Program-made: the position numbers and the translations under genes
Shown: positions 17,520 through 25,334 of the stretch, piece by piece
Numbering within the stretch: position 1 is the first letter of the stretch
Layout: every line of letters begins with the position of its first letter
NCBI RefSeq assembly: GCF_043757465.1
Contig: NZ_JAYVPL010000158.1
Span: 62,001 to 126,000, forward strand
Reading direction: 5' to 3'
From: Armatimonas sp043757465
Lineage (GTDB): Bacteria; Armatimonadota; Armatimonadia; Armatimonadales; Armatimonadaceae
DNA: 64,000 bases
Notes under the pieces: generated by a model
What the model was told of the DNA's origin: nothing
Database searches by the model: none
The model's input: only the letters and a program-made list of their open reading frames with translations

Positions 17520-19415
17520 CTAGGAGCGGGTAAGTTCGGTCTTTACCCCCTCCTCAGTTCGTTTAACCACAATCTCCCAGCTCCCGCCGAAACCCTCCAG
17601 CGTGAGAGACATCTCGTTCCAGCCATCGGGGAGGTGTGGGTTGATGTCGAAGCGATCCAAGCCTCGCGGGACGATGCCAAACAGCCCCTCAGTGAAGACG
17701 CGGCAGTAGAGAGCACTCTCGGCGGAAAGATGCGCCTGCCCGCCTTCCGGGTGCGCCTCAATAGCGTAGGGGACGTGCTCACCGAGCAAGCGCCGCCGCG
17801 TGTAGGCCGTGAGCTTTTCTAGTGCCGTCTCCGTGGCTCCGGCGACAAAGAGCCCCCGTAGCGCGTAGAGCGTTGATCGGTCCCAGAAGACCGTGTCGCC
17901 CGACTCGGTAGCGAGGCCATCGGCGGTCCAGAGCTGCGGCGAGAGGAGCGCGGCAATGGTTCCGGCGCGGCGATTGACTCCCCCGCTTGCGGGGGCGGGG
18001 GGTGCCAGGCCCATGACCAGTGGGAGGCAGAGCCAGGCGCGGAGCTTCTCGTTGCCCTCGTAGTAGCGGTAGGTACCGAAGCCTTCCACTTCTGCGCCAA
18101 AGTGTTTCTCTATGGCAAGGGCGAGTGCCTCAGCAGCGGTAGTGTACTGTTGGACGAGCTCGAAATGCTCCAGCTCTTGTGCGAGATCGGCGGCGCGGCG
18201 GTAGCCATCGTAGGCTAGGCAGGAAGTGGAGAGGTTGGCATCGCCGGTGGGAAAACGCCCCTCCAGCTCATCGGTATCGGACAGAACAATGCCACGGGAG
18301 TCGGTCTTGCGGCGGCAGAACTCCAGGCACCAGACAATCAGCGGCCAGAGCTTTTCCGCCGTCGCCTTCTCGCCCCGTGCCAGGGCGTAGCGGCTCGCCC
18401 CCGACGCGATCATGGCGGCATCGCCCCGGTCGCCACAGTTGCGCCAGACCACATCGCCCTCCACCTCAAACGAGGAGGGCAACGGGCGAAAGCGTGAGCC
18501 AATCTCAGCGGAGAACTTGTTGTAGCAGTTGACACTCGCCTCGTGGCAGAGAGAGTCGCCTAGATACCCAAAGAGAGGCCCCGCGTACTCCGCTTGATCG
18601 TTGGCCCAGACACCGCCGTAGTAGCGCCCGCCCCCCGGCGAGTGCACCAGGCCCATTTTGGTATGAAAAAGGCTCTCAGCGGCGCGCCACTTGGCGAACT
18701 CAAAAGCACGGTTGAGCACAGGATCCGGCGTCGTGAGCGTGAGTTTCTTGCCCAGTGCCGTCCAGCGCCGCCCGCGTAGCACGGCCTCACCGTGGGCACT
18801 GAGAGCCGTCAGTGTCTTGTTTTTTTTGTGCGCAACAAAGGCCAGAGTGATATTGCCAAACTCACCGGGGCGCACTAGGAGCGACATTCCCTCAATGATC
18901 TTGAGCCCAACCAGCGCTTCGCCATCGTAGCAGGACACCGTCTCGCTGTCGTCGTCAGGGAGGCACTCCAGGCTAACAGGCGCATCGCTAAAGTTAATCA
19001 CGCTCCAGCGCTCTAGTAACGCGGGCTCATCCTCACAAGCAAAGAGATGCCGCTGAACGGCGATCCCATCCAGTGGCATGTGCGTAATGGTCAGCCGCCC
19101 TTCCCAGTGCCGAATCTCACGGACAGGACCAGGGATCAGTGGGATGCCTTCGATGCGAATGGGGGGGACAATCTCATTGCCCCACTCGCGCTTCAGATAG
19201 CCACGGACATCATCGCGCTTGAGCCGCAGAGTCGGCCAGATCACCTCACGACTGAGCACCAGGCGGCGCTTTTCATCCACGCTGTAGCGAATAATCGCGC
19301 TGAGCCGTCGCCCACTCAGCTCCACATGGTCCTCGTGAGGCAGCCCCTGCGTACCAGTCACTTCCCAAACAATCCCTGAATCCGCCAGCTTCCACCGCTC
19401 TTGCCCGTTTTGCAT
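17520..19415 (-). CDS. Six-hairpin glycosidase-like protein
   Basis: A 631-residue protein. About residues 1-230 form a beta-rich domain; residues 240-590 resemble the (alpha/alpha)6 barrel of six-hairpin glycosidases, with G-G-R-Y-Y-G-G-V-W-A-N-D-Q-A, G-D-R-G-D-A-A and D-T-D-E-L-E-G-R. A small beta domain follows (F-D-I-N-P-H-L-P-D-G-W). Layout and motifs suit an alpha-L-rhamnosidase-like or related exo-glycosidase, but I cannot name a GH family. There is no signal peptide. A GC palindrome encodes residues 471-480 (see repeat at 17980). TAAAAT (complement of 19422-19427) is 6 bases before the ATG. Confidence 0.65.
   Translation of the reverse strand: MQNGQERWKLADSGIVWEVTGTQGLPHEDHVELSGRRLSAIIRYSVDEKRRLVLSREVIWPTLRLKRDDVRGYLKREWGNEIVPPIRIEGIPLIPGPVREIRHWEGRLTITHMPLDGIAVQRHLFACEDEPALLERWSVINFSDAPVSLECLPDDDSETVSCYDGEALVGLKIIEGMSLLVRPGEFGNITLAFVAHKKNKTLTALSAHGEAVLRGRRWTALGKKLTLTTPDPVLNRAFEFAKWRAAESLFHTKMGLVHSPGGGRYYGGVWANDQAEYAGPLFGYLGDSLCHEASVNCYNKFSAEIGSRFRPLPSSFEVEGDVVWRNCGDRGDAAMIASGASRYALARGEKATAEKLWPLIVWCLEFCRRKTDSRGIVLSDTDELEGRFPTGDANLSTSCLAYDGYRRAADLAQELEHFELVQQYTTAAEALALAIEKHFGAEVEGFGTYRYYEGNEKLRAWLCLPLVMGLAPPAPASGGVNRRAGTIAALLSPQLWTADGLATESGDTVFWDRSTLYALRGLFVAGATETALEKLTAYTRRRLLGEHVPYAIEAHPEGGQAHLSAESALYCRVFTEGLFGIVPRGLDRFDINPHLPDGWNEMSLTLEGFGGSWEIVVKRTEEGVKTELTRS
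17980..18002. repeat. Palindromic repeat embedded in frame in the glycosidase gene
   Basis: CCCCCGC (17980-17986), TT, GCGGGGG (17989-17995), followed by CGGGGGG. On the minus strand it encodes P-P-A-P-A-S-G-G-V (residues 472-480), a Pro/Ala/Gly loop between L-V-M-G-L-A and R-A-G-T-I-A-A-L-L. The frame is kept. Confidence 0.6.
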
Positions 19416-19423
19416 AGGGGCAT

Positions 19424-19461
19424 TTTACCGCCTTGTCGCGTATTTACCGCCTTGTCGCGTA
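19424..19461. repeat. Perfect 19-bp tandem duplication upstream of the glycosidase gene
   Basis: TTTACCGCCTTGTCGCGTA occurs twice head to tail (19424-19442 and 19443-19461). The first copy supplies most of the TAAAAT -10 hexamer of the leaderless glycosidase gene on the minus strand; the second copy carries a similar TAAATA. Confidence 0.85.
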
Positions 19462-19501
19462 AGCAGGAACCCACTCCACTCGCCACGAATCCTAGGGCAC
19501 G

Positions 19502-20974
19502 ATGCAGCAACCTAACATTCTTTTTATTTTTTCTGATGACCACGCGCTCAATGCGATCTCGGCCTACGGTGGCCCCCTGGCGCGGCTCGCCCCCACTCCT
19601 CATATTGACCGTATTGCCCGCGAAGGCGCAATTTTTACGAACTCTTTTTGTGCCAACTCGATCTGTGGGCCATCGCGAGCCTGTATTCTAACCGGCAAGC
19701 ACTCGCACATCAATGGCTTTGTAGACAACGACAACTCCAAGTTCGATGGCTCGCAGTGGACTTTTCCCAAGGCGTTCCAGAAGGCGGGCTATCAGACAGC
19801 AATTATCGGTAAGTGGCACTTGGTCACCGACCCGACAGGCTTTGACTACTGGGAGATTCTCCCCGGCCAGGGCAACTACTACAACCCGGATTTTCTCCAG
19901 CAAGATGGAGGAAAGAAGCGCTACCCCGGTCATGTCACGGAGCGCACCACCAAGCTCGCGCTGGAGTGGCTGGACAAAAACCGTGATACATCCAAGCCCT
20001 TTGTTCTGATGTGCCAGCACAAAGCGCCGCACCGCAACTGGATGATCGCCCCCGAGCACTTTAATGTCTTCAAGGACACGGTCTTCCCCGAGCCAAAATC
20101 GCTCTTCGATGACTACGCGAACCGGGCCAGTACGCTCAAGACCCAGAAGATGCAGATCAACGCCGACATGACCTGGACATCGGATCTAAAAGTTCTGCCC
20201 AACCCGCTGGGCGATGCAAGCGATAAAGTGGGCGAGCTCAATCGCATGACGCCGGATCAGGTGGCTGGCTGGAAGGCGGCGTATGCATCTGAGAACAAGG
20301 CGCTGCTGGAAAAATTCCCCACGATGAGCGAGCGCGACAAGCTACGCTGGAAGTACCAGCGCTATCTCAAAGACTATCTCCGGTGTGTGCGCGGCGTGGA
20401 CGAGAGTGTCGGGGAGCTTTTAGACTATCTTGATAAAAGTGGGCTGGCGAAAAACACCATCGTGATCTACTCGTCGGATCAGGGTTTCTATCTGGGCGAG
20501 CACGGCTGGTTCGACAAGCGCTGGATGTTCGAGGAGTCGGTGAAGATGCCGTTTCTGATCCGCTGGCCCGGCACGATCAAGCCCGGCTCACGGCCCGAGG
20601 CACTCATCCAGAACATAGACTACGCCGCGACTTTCCTAGAGATGGCGGGCATTCCCGCTCCGCCTGATCTTCAGGGCCAGAGTATTGTCCCGATTCTCAA
20701 GAGCGGCAAGACGCCCTCAAACTTCCGCAAGGCAATCTACTACCGGTACAGCGGCGAGCGCACCCACAATGTCGCCCCGCACGATGGCATCCGCACGGAT
20801 CGTCACAAGCTGATGTACTTTCCCAGCACCAAGGAGTGGAATCTCTTTGATCTCAAGCGCGACCCGCAAGAAATGCGCTCCGTGCAGAGTGATCCCGGCT
20901 ACGCAAAAACGCTTGCCGAGATGAAAGCGCTCTACAAACAGCTTCGCACCGAGTACAAAGCGCCGGAGTGGTAG
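19502..20974 (+). CDS. Sulfatase (Cys-type, formylglycine-dependent)
   Basis: A 490-residue type I sulfatase, hydrolysing sulfate esters. The maturation signature C-G-P-S-R-A-C-I-L-T-G is complete; Cys55 is the residue oxidised to formylglycine. Metal ligands D12 and D13 are in F-S-D-D-H, and D-Q-G near residue 326 completes the calcium site. The length and the C-terminal block W-N-L-F-D-L-K-R-D-P-Q-E fit the arylsulfatase A / iduronate-2-sulfatase group used on polysaccharides. No signal peptide is visible, so it may act on sulfated oligosaccharides in the cytoplasm. A candidate maturase lies at 58612. Confidence 0.9.
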   Translation: MQQPNILFIFSDDHALNAISAYGGPLARLAPTPHIDRIAREGAIFTNSFCANSICGPSRACILTGKHSHINGFVDNDNSKFDGSQWTFPKAFQKAGYQTAIIGKWHLVTDPTGFDYWEILPGQGNYYNPDFLQQDGGKKRYPGHVTERTTKLALEWLDKNRDTSKPFVLMCQHKAPHRNWMIAPEHFNVFKDTVFPEPKSLFDDYANRASTLKTQKMQINADMTWTSDLKVLPNPLGDASDKVGELNRMTPDQVAGWKAAYASENKALLEKFPTMSERDKLRWKYQRYLKDYLRCVRGVDESVGELLDYLDKSGLAKNTIVIYSSDQGFYLGEHGWFDKRWMFEESVKMPFLIRWPGTIKPGSRPEALIQNIDYAATFLEMAGIPAPPDLQGQSIVPILKSGKTPSNFRKAIYYRYSGERTHNVAPHDGIRTDRHKLMYFPSTKEWNLFDLKRDPQEMRSVQSDPGYAKTLAEMKALYKQLRTEYKAPEW

Positions 20975-20979
20975 CGGGT

Positions 20980-21025
20980 TGCCATCTCCCCCCGGCTAAA
21001 GCCGTGCGAACCCGGAGAGATGGCA
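20980..21025 (+). repeat. Long inverted repeat after the sulfatase gene
   Basis: TGCCATCTC (20980-20988) and GAGATGGCA (21017-21025) form a perfect 9-bp stem around 28 GC-rich bases containing CGGCTaaaGCCG. No T tract follows, so it is not a classical terminator; GAGATGGC recurs at 21032-21039. It is either a transcript-end hairpin or another interspersed palindrome. Confidence 0.5.
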
Positions 21026-21056
21026 GACGCAGAGATGGCCAAAATCAAGGAAAAAT

Positions 21057-21125
21057 ATGAACATCAACATTTCGGACATCTGCCTCGTGGTGCGCGGAAT
21101 TAGACTCTGGGAGCCGCAGACGTGA
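21057..21125 (+). CDS. Possible 22-residue upstream peptide overlapping the Gfo/Idh start
   Basis: A short frame, MNINISDICLVVRGIRLWEP followed by Q-T, begins with an ATG preceded by AAGGA (6 bases away). Its TGA overlaps the GTG start of the oxidoreductase (GTGA). The good ribosome site and the overlap suggest it may be translated and couple translation to the next gene. It could also be a relic of a longer gene. No family is recognised. Confidence 0.3.
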   Translation: MNINISDICLVVRGIRLWEPQT

Positions 21126-22174
21126 GCAAACAATGGACAGCAGCGGTGGTTGGAGGCGGAATGGGGGGAAAGCTCTCACTGAATGCTCTGGCAGCCTCGG
21201 AGCGCTTTGCGCTCACGGCGGCCTGCGATCTTCGCGCAGAGGTTCGCGAGGCGCTTTCGGCGAGCTATCCGGGAATCACGGTTTTTGCCAGCCATGAAGA
21301 AATGCTGGCGCAGTGCCCCACCGAAGTGGTGTGTGTAAGCACGTATCCGTCCAGCCATGAGGAAGTCGCGCTCGCGGCGCTGGAGTCGGGAGTGTCGGGT
21401 ATCCTGGTCGAGAAGCCGCTCGGGCACACGTTTGAGTCAGGGCGAAGAATTTTAGCGGCGATTGCAGCAAAGCAAATCCCGGTGGCGGTGCCGCATGGTC
21501 TGCTTGCCAAAGCCACGCCCCTCGAAATTATCCGACGTGTGCAAGATAACGAAATTGGGCGGCTGGTATTGATAGAAATCCAGTGCAACGGCTGGGATAT
21601 TCTCAACGCCGGAATCCACTGGCTGCACTTCTGCCGCATGCTAACTCCAGGCGACGCGCCCCGAAGCGTCCACGCGGCGATAGATGCGTCCACGCGCACC
21701 TACCGCGATGGCCTGCAAGTGGAGACAGCGGCAATCACGAGCATTGTCCACGCCAGCGGTCTGCGGGTTGTGCTGCACACGGGCGACGAGATACCTGTCA
21801 ACGTGCCGAGCAAGAGCTTTGTGTTTCGGCTGATCGGGGAGCGTGGGGTGATCGAGTTCTGGGGCTGGGAGAACGGCTACCTGCTCAAGGGAGAAAAAGC
21901 CACGCCGCAGGAGCTTGCGATCACGGGCCACCGACGGCATTTGGAAAATCTCGCGGATCAAATGGACGGAATCGCGCCGCTCGATGACACCATTGCCCGT
22001 GCCTCACTCTCAGCACTCGAAATCTGCGAGGCGGCGTATCTCTCCGGCGAGTACAGAGTGCAAGTCACGCTACCCCTCGCCGGGTTTCTCCCACCTGATC
22101 CGTTTACCGACTGGCAACCCGGCCAGCCCTACTCCGGAACCAACGGAGGACGCGATGGCCGAGCCTTTGGATAA
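21122..22174 (+). CDS. Gfo/Idh/MocA family oxidoreductase
   Basis: A 350-residue protein with an N-terminal Rossmann domain (V-V-G-G-G-M-G-G-K, residues 9-17) and the family E-K-P-L motif (V-E-K-P-L-G-H) that ends the nucleotide-binding part. The C-terminal half forms the substrate-binding sheet; G-I-H-W-L-H supplies the usual catalytic His. These enzymes oxidise or reduce sugars and sugar derivatives with NAD(P). The start is a GTG overlapping the stop of a possible upstream peptide. Position next to the sulfatase suggests carbohydrate metabolism. Substrate unknown. Confidence 0.85.
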   Translation: MSKQWTAAVVGGGMGGKLSLNALAASERFALTAACDLRAEVREALSASYPGITVFASHEEMLAQCPTEVVCVSTYPSSHEEVALAALESGVSGILVEKPLGHTFESGRRILAAIAAKQIPVAVPHGLLAKATPLEIIRRVQDNEIGRLVLIEIQCNGWDILNAGIHWLHFCRMLTPGDAPRSVHAAIDASTRTYRDGLQVETAAITSIVHASGLRVVLHTGDEIPVNVPSKSFVFRLIGERGVIEFWGWENGYLLKGEKATPQELAITGHRRHLENLADQMDGIAPLDDTIARASLSALEICEAAYLSGEYRVQVTLPLAGFLPPDPFTDWQPGQPYSGTNGGRDGRAFG

Positions 22175-22730
22175 GCCCGCTCCTACGGACGACGGCCTGA
22201 TCCGCGAGCTACCGCGCATCCGGCGCTACGCGCGTCAAAACGAGGAGACTGACTACCGCTTTCGCGATTATTTAAAGCAGCAGCTTCCCCTCTCAAACGA
22301 GCAACTCGACGGCGTGGTTCAGGAAATTACCACAGATGTCTGGGGGCGGATTGACTGCCTCACCTGCGGCAACTGCTGCAAGACGCTGCAAATCGTGGTG
22401 GGCGATAAAGATATCGCGCGACTTTCCAAACGGCTTGGCATGACCACGAAGGCGTTCTCGGCGCAGTACGTCGGGGTGGCCGACGATGGCGTGAAGCACT
22501 TTCTCTCCACGCCCTGCTCGTTTCTGGGCGAGGGCAACGCCTGCACGGTCTACGAGGATCGCCCGCAAGCCTGCCGTGATTTTCCGTATCTGCGCGACCA
22601 CAACTTCCGCTCCCGCACGCTCATGATGATCGAGAGCTGCGCTACCTGCCCGATAGTCTTTAATGTCTGGGATAGACTAAAAAAGCGCTTCCCGATCCCC
22701 GTGAAATCTACCACGAAGAAGCGTCGCTGA
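22155..22730 (+). CDS. YkgJ-type cysteine-cluster protein
   Basis: A 191-residue protein of the CxxCxxCC family, thought to bind an Fe-S cluster or zinc. The motif C-L-T-C-G-N-C-C is near residues 66-73, followed by C-S-F-L-G-E-G-N-A-C-T-V-Y-E-D-R-P-Q-A-C-R-D-F-P and a final C-A-T-C. The ATG at 22155, with GGAGGA just upstream, is chosen; the 80 extra codons available upstream overlap the oxidoreductase. The genes overlap by 20 bp and form an operon. The function of the family is not established. Confidence 0.82.
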   Translation: MAEPLDKPAPTDDGLIRELPRIRRYARQNEETDYRFRDYLKQQLPLSNEQLDGVVQEITTDVWGRIDCLTCGNCCKTLQIVVGDKDIARLSKRLGMTTKAFSAQYVGVADDGVKHFLSTPCSFLGEGNACTVYEDRPQACRDFPYLRDHNFRSRTLMMIESCATCPIVFNVWDRLKKRFPIPVKSTTKKRR

Positions 22731-22731
22731 G

Positions 22732-23130
22732 TTACTGTCTGTCGGTGATGTAGCCTTTGAGTTCTACTGCGTAGTGAAAATAGCCGCGCGGCCTTGGCCC
22801 TTGGGGCATCAAGAGATCCACGGAGCAGCGCTCGGCGAGCTCGGAGGCGAGCTGGAACGAGACGCTCCACACCCCTTTCTTGTCCTCCGTGGTTTGGAGC
22901 GTGGCGGAGACCAGTGGGCTGTACGAGACGGGGCCATTTGTCGGGGGAAGGTGTGGCCGAATCCTCATCGTCACGCTGCGAACGTCTTTTAGCTTTCCCT
23001 CTCGCGGAATCTCCATCGTCACCATCACCACTTCGGGCGAGACACGCCTCGCAGTCAGTGAGTAGTTCAGCCCCTCTTTTGCCTGCGTCTGCTTCGTGAC
23101 CGAGATAATAAACCCTAGCTTTTTCATCAT
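22732..23130 (-). CDS. Unknown 132-residue protein, last gene of the ECF sigma operon
   Basis: A soluble, beta-rich 132-residue protein that I do not recognise. It starts M-M-K-K-L-G-F-I-I-S-V-T-K and has no signal peptide or membrane segment. It begins one base after the stop of the membrane gene upstream, with AAGGAAA as ribosome site, so it belongs to the sigma factor operon. Its stop faces the convergent cysteine-cluster gene with one base between. The segment L-T-A-R-R-V-S-P-E-V-V-M-V-T-M suggests a strand-rich domain. It may work with the membrane protein. Confidence 0.6.
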   Translation of the reverse strand: MMKKLGFIISVTKQTQAKEGLNYSLTARRVSPEVVMVTMEIPREGKLKDVRSVTMRIRPHLPPTNGPVSYSPLVSATLQTTEDKKGVWSVSFQLASELAERCSVDLLMPQGPRPRGYFHYAVELKGYITDRQ

Positions 23131-23131
23131 T

Positions 23132-24733
23132 TTAGTTTCCTTTGGGAAGCTCTACGAATTGTATATCGTCGAATTTCTCCACCGTCACGGTTGTTACCTC
23201 AAAAGCAGGGCGGGCGAGATATAGGACGCTCTCACTCTTGCCACGGGCCTGAAGAGACTTGCCGACAAACGCGGTGATACCCTTGGCTTTGAGCGCCACT
23301 ACCACCGAGGGAGCAAGCTTAATTTGTGTGTAGTCACGGAGCTTGGGGTTCTTGAAAATCTCCTCCATCGGATGTGGGCAGGGTGGTGGCAGTAGCACCA
23401 GCGAGCCGTCGGTCTCAGGTTTGACCGACGCCACCGTAAAGCTCGCATCGGGTGTTTCATTGAGCCGAGAGTTCGGTGCGATTGTTGGGGGCGCAGTGAC
23501 AGCGAGCTGGTAGCAGTTGGCGAGCTGGCTACGCTTCCCGAAGCTGAGTGAGATCTCCTGATCGTGTTGTGCTTGCAGCGGTGTCCCCACGGTGAGTTTC
23601 AGCGGCTTGAGAGGCGTTTGAGCCGTGGAGAGAAGCATCCCTTTTTCGCCGAAGAGTGCGCCGTGGACGGTGTAGCCGGGCGCATCGCTCAGGCTCGCCA
23701 CGGACACCGAGAGCCGTGCGCTGATGTCTTTGTAGTAGTTGTTCTGAGCAAAGTGCGGCTCTCCCAGGATCACGAGGTTGTAGGTACTCTCCCCAAAAGT
23801 TCCCGTCAGCGGTGGGGGCACCTTTCCCCCCAGAGCCACCACTTGGTAACCCGCGACAATAAGAAGCTCTCCTTTTTCGGTTTCTGGGCTGGGCTGGGGG
23901 GAGAGATTGAGCTGGTAGTGTCGCGCCTTGGGGCAAAGACCGAGCGCCACGTCCGCCGTCCCGCCTAAGCCTGGCAGTTCGGTCTTTGCCGTGGAGAGAA
24001 GCGCTCCCTGCGCATCGAAGATGGCAAGATGAATATCCCAGGCTTTGGGAATGACCCCAAGCTCACGAGAATCCATGGTGATCTTGAATGCGCCGCGCAC
24101 TTGGCCGTCCGCCTGCTGCGTCAGGGTGATCTGAAGCTGTGGATATAACGGCACAGGCGCTGTGGGCAGTGGCGTGAGTGAGGTTTCCCCCCGTTTCGCT
24201 AACCGCACGGAAAGGCCACGGGAAAGCGCAAGCGTACCGCCCCGCTCTCCTTGCCTATTCAGCGATTCGGATAGAGGAGAAAGCCCTGACAAGGCAACCG
24301 TCGCTGCAGGTTCTTTTTCTTCTGTAACCAACCTAAGATATTGCTCCTGCTCCGTTCCCAAGCCAAACTGCTCTTCCAAAAACTTTTCTTGCGTTGTCAT
24401 AGACTTTTCTTGCGTTGTCATAGACTTTTCTTGCGTTGGCATAGATTTTTCTTGTGTTGGTGCAGTGTTTAGTGTAATAGGCGCTTGTTTTTGGAAGGCA
24501 AGTGCTGTCGTCAGTTGCCTGACGGGCTCAGTTTCTTGCTTTTGCTCTTGCTTTGGCTTTGGTAGGAGCAAGAGTGCAAGAGGAAGTGTGGCCGCTAAGG
24601 CGAGGCTTCCGTAAACATAGGGACGCAGGGCACGGCGCGGCTTGGGTGTGGCCTGTGTCAGAGCACGCTCCGTCAAGGTGCCCGCTTCCGGTAGCGTGGT
24701 ACTGCGAATCTCAGTCATCCAGCGATTTTCCAT
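23132..24733 (-). CDS. Single-pass membrane protein partner of the ECF sigma factor
   Basis: A 533-residue protein: about 45 cytoplasmic residues, one membrane segment (S-L-A-A-L-A-A-T-L-P-L-A-L-L-L-L-like, residues 45-60), then a large outer part. That part begins with four 7-residue repeats of the T-Q-E-K-S-M type, then two similar beta domains containing G-A-L-L-S-T-A-K-T and G-M-L-L-S-T-A-Q-T. The start at 24733 has GAGGAAA upstream and overlaps the sigma gene; an ATG at 24718 is possible. The position after an ECF sigma suggests an anti-sigma or sensor role, but no zinc-type anti-sigma motif is present. Confidence 0.6.
   Translation of the reverse strand: MENRWMTEIRSTTLPEAGTLTERALTQATPKPRRALRPYVYGSLALAATLPLALLLLPKPKQEQKQETEPVRQLTTALAFQKQAPITLNTAPTQEKSMPTQEKSMTTQEKSMTTQEKFLEEQFGLGTEQEQYLRLVTEEKEPAATVALSGLSPLSESLNRQGERGGTLALSRGLSVRLAKRGETSLTPLPTAPVPLYPQLQITLTQQADGQVRGAFKITMDSRELGVIPKAWDIHLAIFDAQGALLSTAKTELPGLGGTADVALGLCPKARHYQLNLSPQPSPETEKGELLIVAGYQVVALGGKVPPPLTGTFGESTYNLVILGEPHFAQNNYYKDISARLSVSVASLSDAPGYTVHGALFGEKGMLLSTAQTPLKPLKLTVGTPLQAQHDQEISLSFGKRSQLANCYQLAVTAPPTIAPNSRLNETPDASFTVASVKPETDGSLVLLPPPCPHPMEEIFKNPKLRDYTQIKLAPSVVVALKAKGITAFVGKSLQARGKSESVLYLARPAFEVTTVTVEKFDDIQFVELPKGN
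24383..24466 (-). repeat. 21-bp tandem repeat, four copies, coding
   Basis: Four consecutive 21-bp units (the first two identical, the others with a few changes) encode the heptad T-Q-E-K-S-M-(P/T) in the outer region of the sigma-linked membrane protein, just after its membrane segment. Being a multiple of three, copy number can change without breaking the frame. Confidence 0.85.
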
Positions 24734-25274
24734 CTGTGGTTTCCTCCCAACGAGCCAGCGCCTTTCGGGCACGGTACAGCTCGTTTTCGACTTTCTTCTC
24801 CGGGACACTCAGGCTCTGGGCGATATCGGAAATACTCCAGCCCTCCACGGCTTGCAGGAGCAGACAGGTGCGCTGAAGCTCGGTAAGGTGTGCGAGGGCA
24901 TCTCGTAGCACCATGCGCTCCAGCGCGGCCTCCTCAGGGCCTGCCACTGAGATCCCGGCATCCTCCAGTGAGACGTTGACGAAACGCCGCTTGGTACAGA
25001 TATTTCTTGCGATCCGAACCAGCCAAGTCGAGAGCTGGGCCTCCCCGCGAAACTTTGGCAAGGCCTTTATCGCCGCCAGGAGCGTTTCTTGTGCCGCATC
25101 TTCCGCATCCGCCCGGTTGCCTAGAATCGCCAGGCAGAGACGGAAGATAAGCGGCTCATGAGGCGTGAGTAAGGCCCGGATCGCCTCAGAGTTCCCCGAG
25201 CGTGCCTGCGAGAGCAAGTCACGCTCAGAAAGAGAAGCCACCGTCGCGGGCCGCCGTAGCCACCAGAGTGTCAT
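24711..25274 (-). CDS. ECF-type RNA polymerase sigma factor
   Basis: A 187-residue sigma-70 family protein with region 2 (residues about 30-95: L-C-L-A-I-L-G-N-R-A-D-A-E-D-A-A-Q-E-T and F-R-G-E-A-Q-L-S-T-W-L) and region 4 (about 125-175: L-T-E-L-Q-R-T-C-L-L-L-Q-A-V-E-G-W-S-I-S-D-I-A). Regions 1 and 3 are missing, as usual for ECF sigmas. It heads an operon with the membrane protein and a small unknown gene. TAATAT (complement of 25282-25287) ends 7 bases before the ATG, so the mRNA is likely leaderless. Confidence 0.92.
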   Translation of the reverse strand: MTLWWLRRPATVASLSERDLLSQARSGNSEAIRALLTPHEPLIFRLCLAILGNRADAEDAAQETLLAAIKALPKFRGEAQLSTWLVRIARNICTKRRFVNVSLEDAGISVAGPEEAALERMVLRDALAHLTELQRTCLLLQAVEGWSISDIAQSLSVPEKKVENELYRARKALARWEETTDGKSLDD

Positions 25275-25334
25275 TGTCAGGATATTAGAGCACGATAGCG
25301 CAAGAAAACACTTAGGAGAGCGAAGGAAGATTTT

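Noticed and set aside
23813..23832. GGGGG/CCCCC inverted repeat in the sigma-linked membrane protein
   Set aside because: It encodes G-G-K-V-P-P-P-L, an ordinary Gly/Pro turn, and matches none of the repeat families found elsewhere; it is probably chance in GC-rich DNA.
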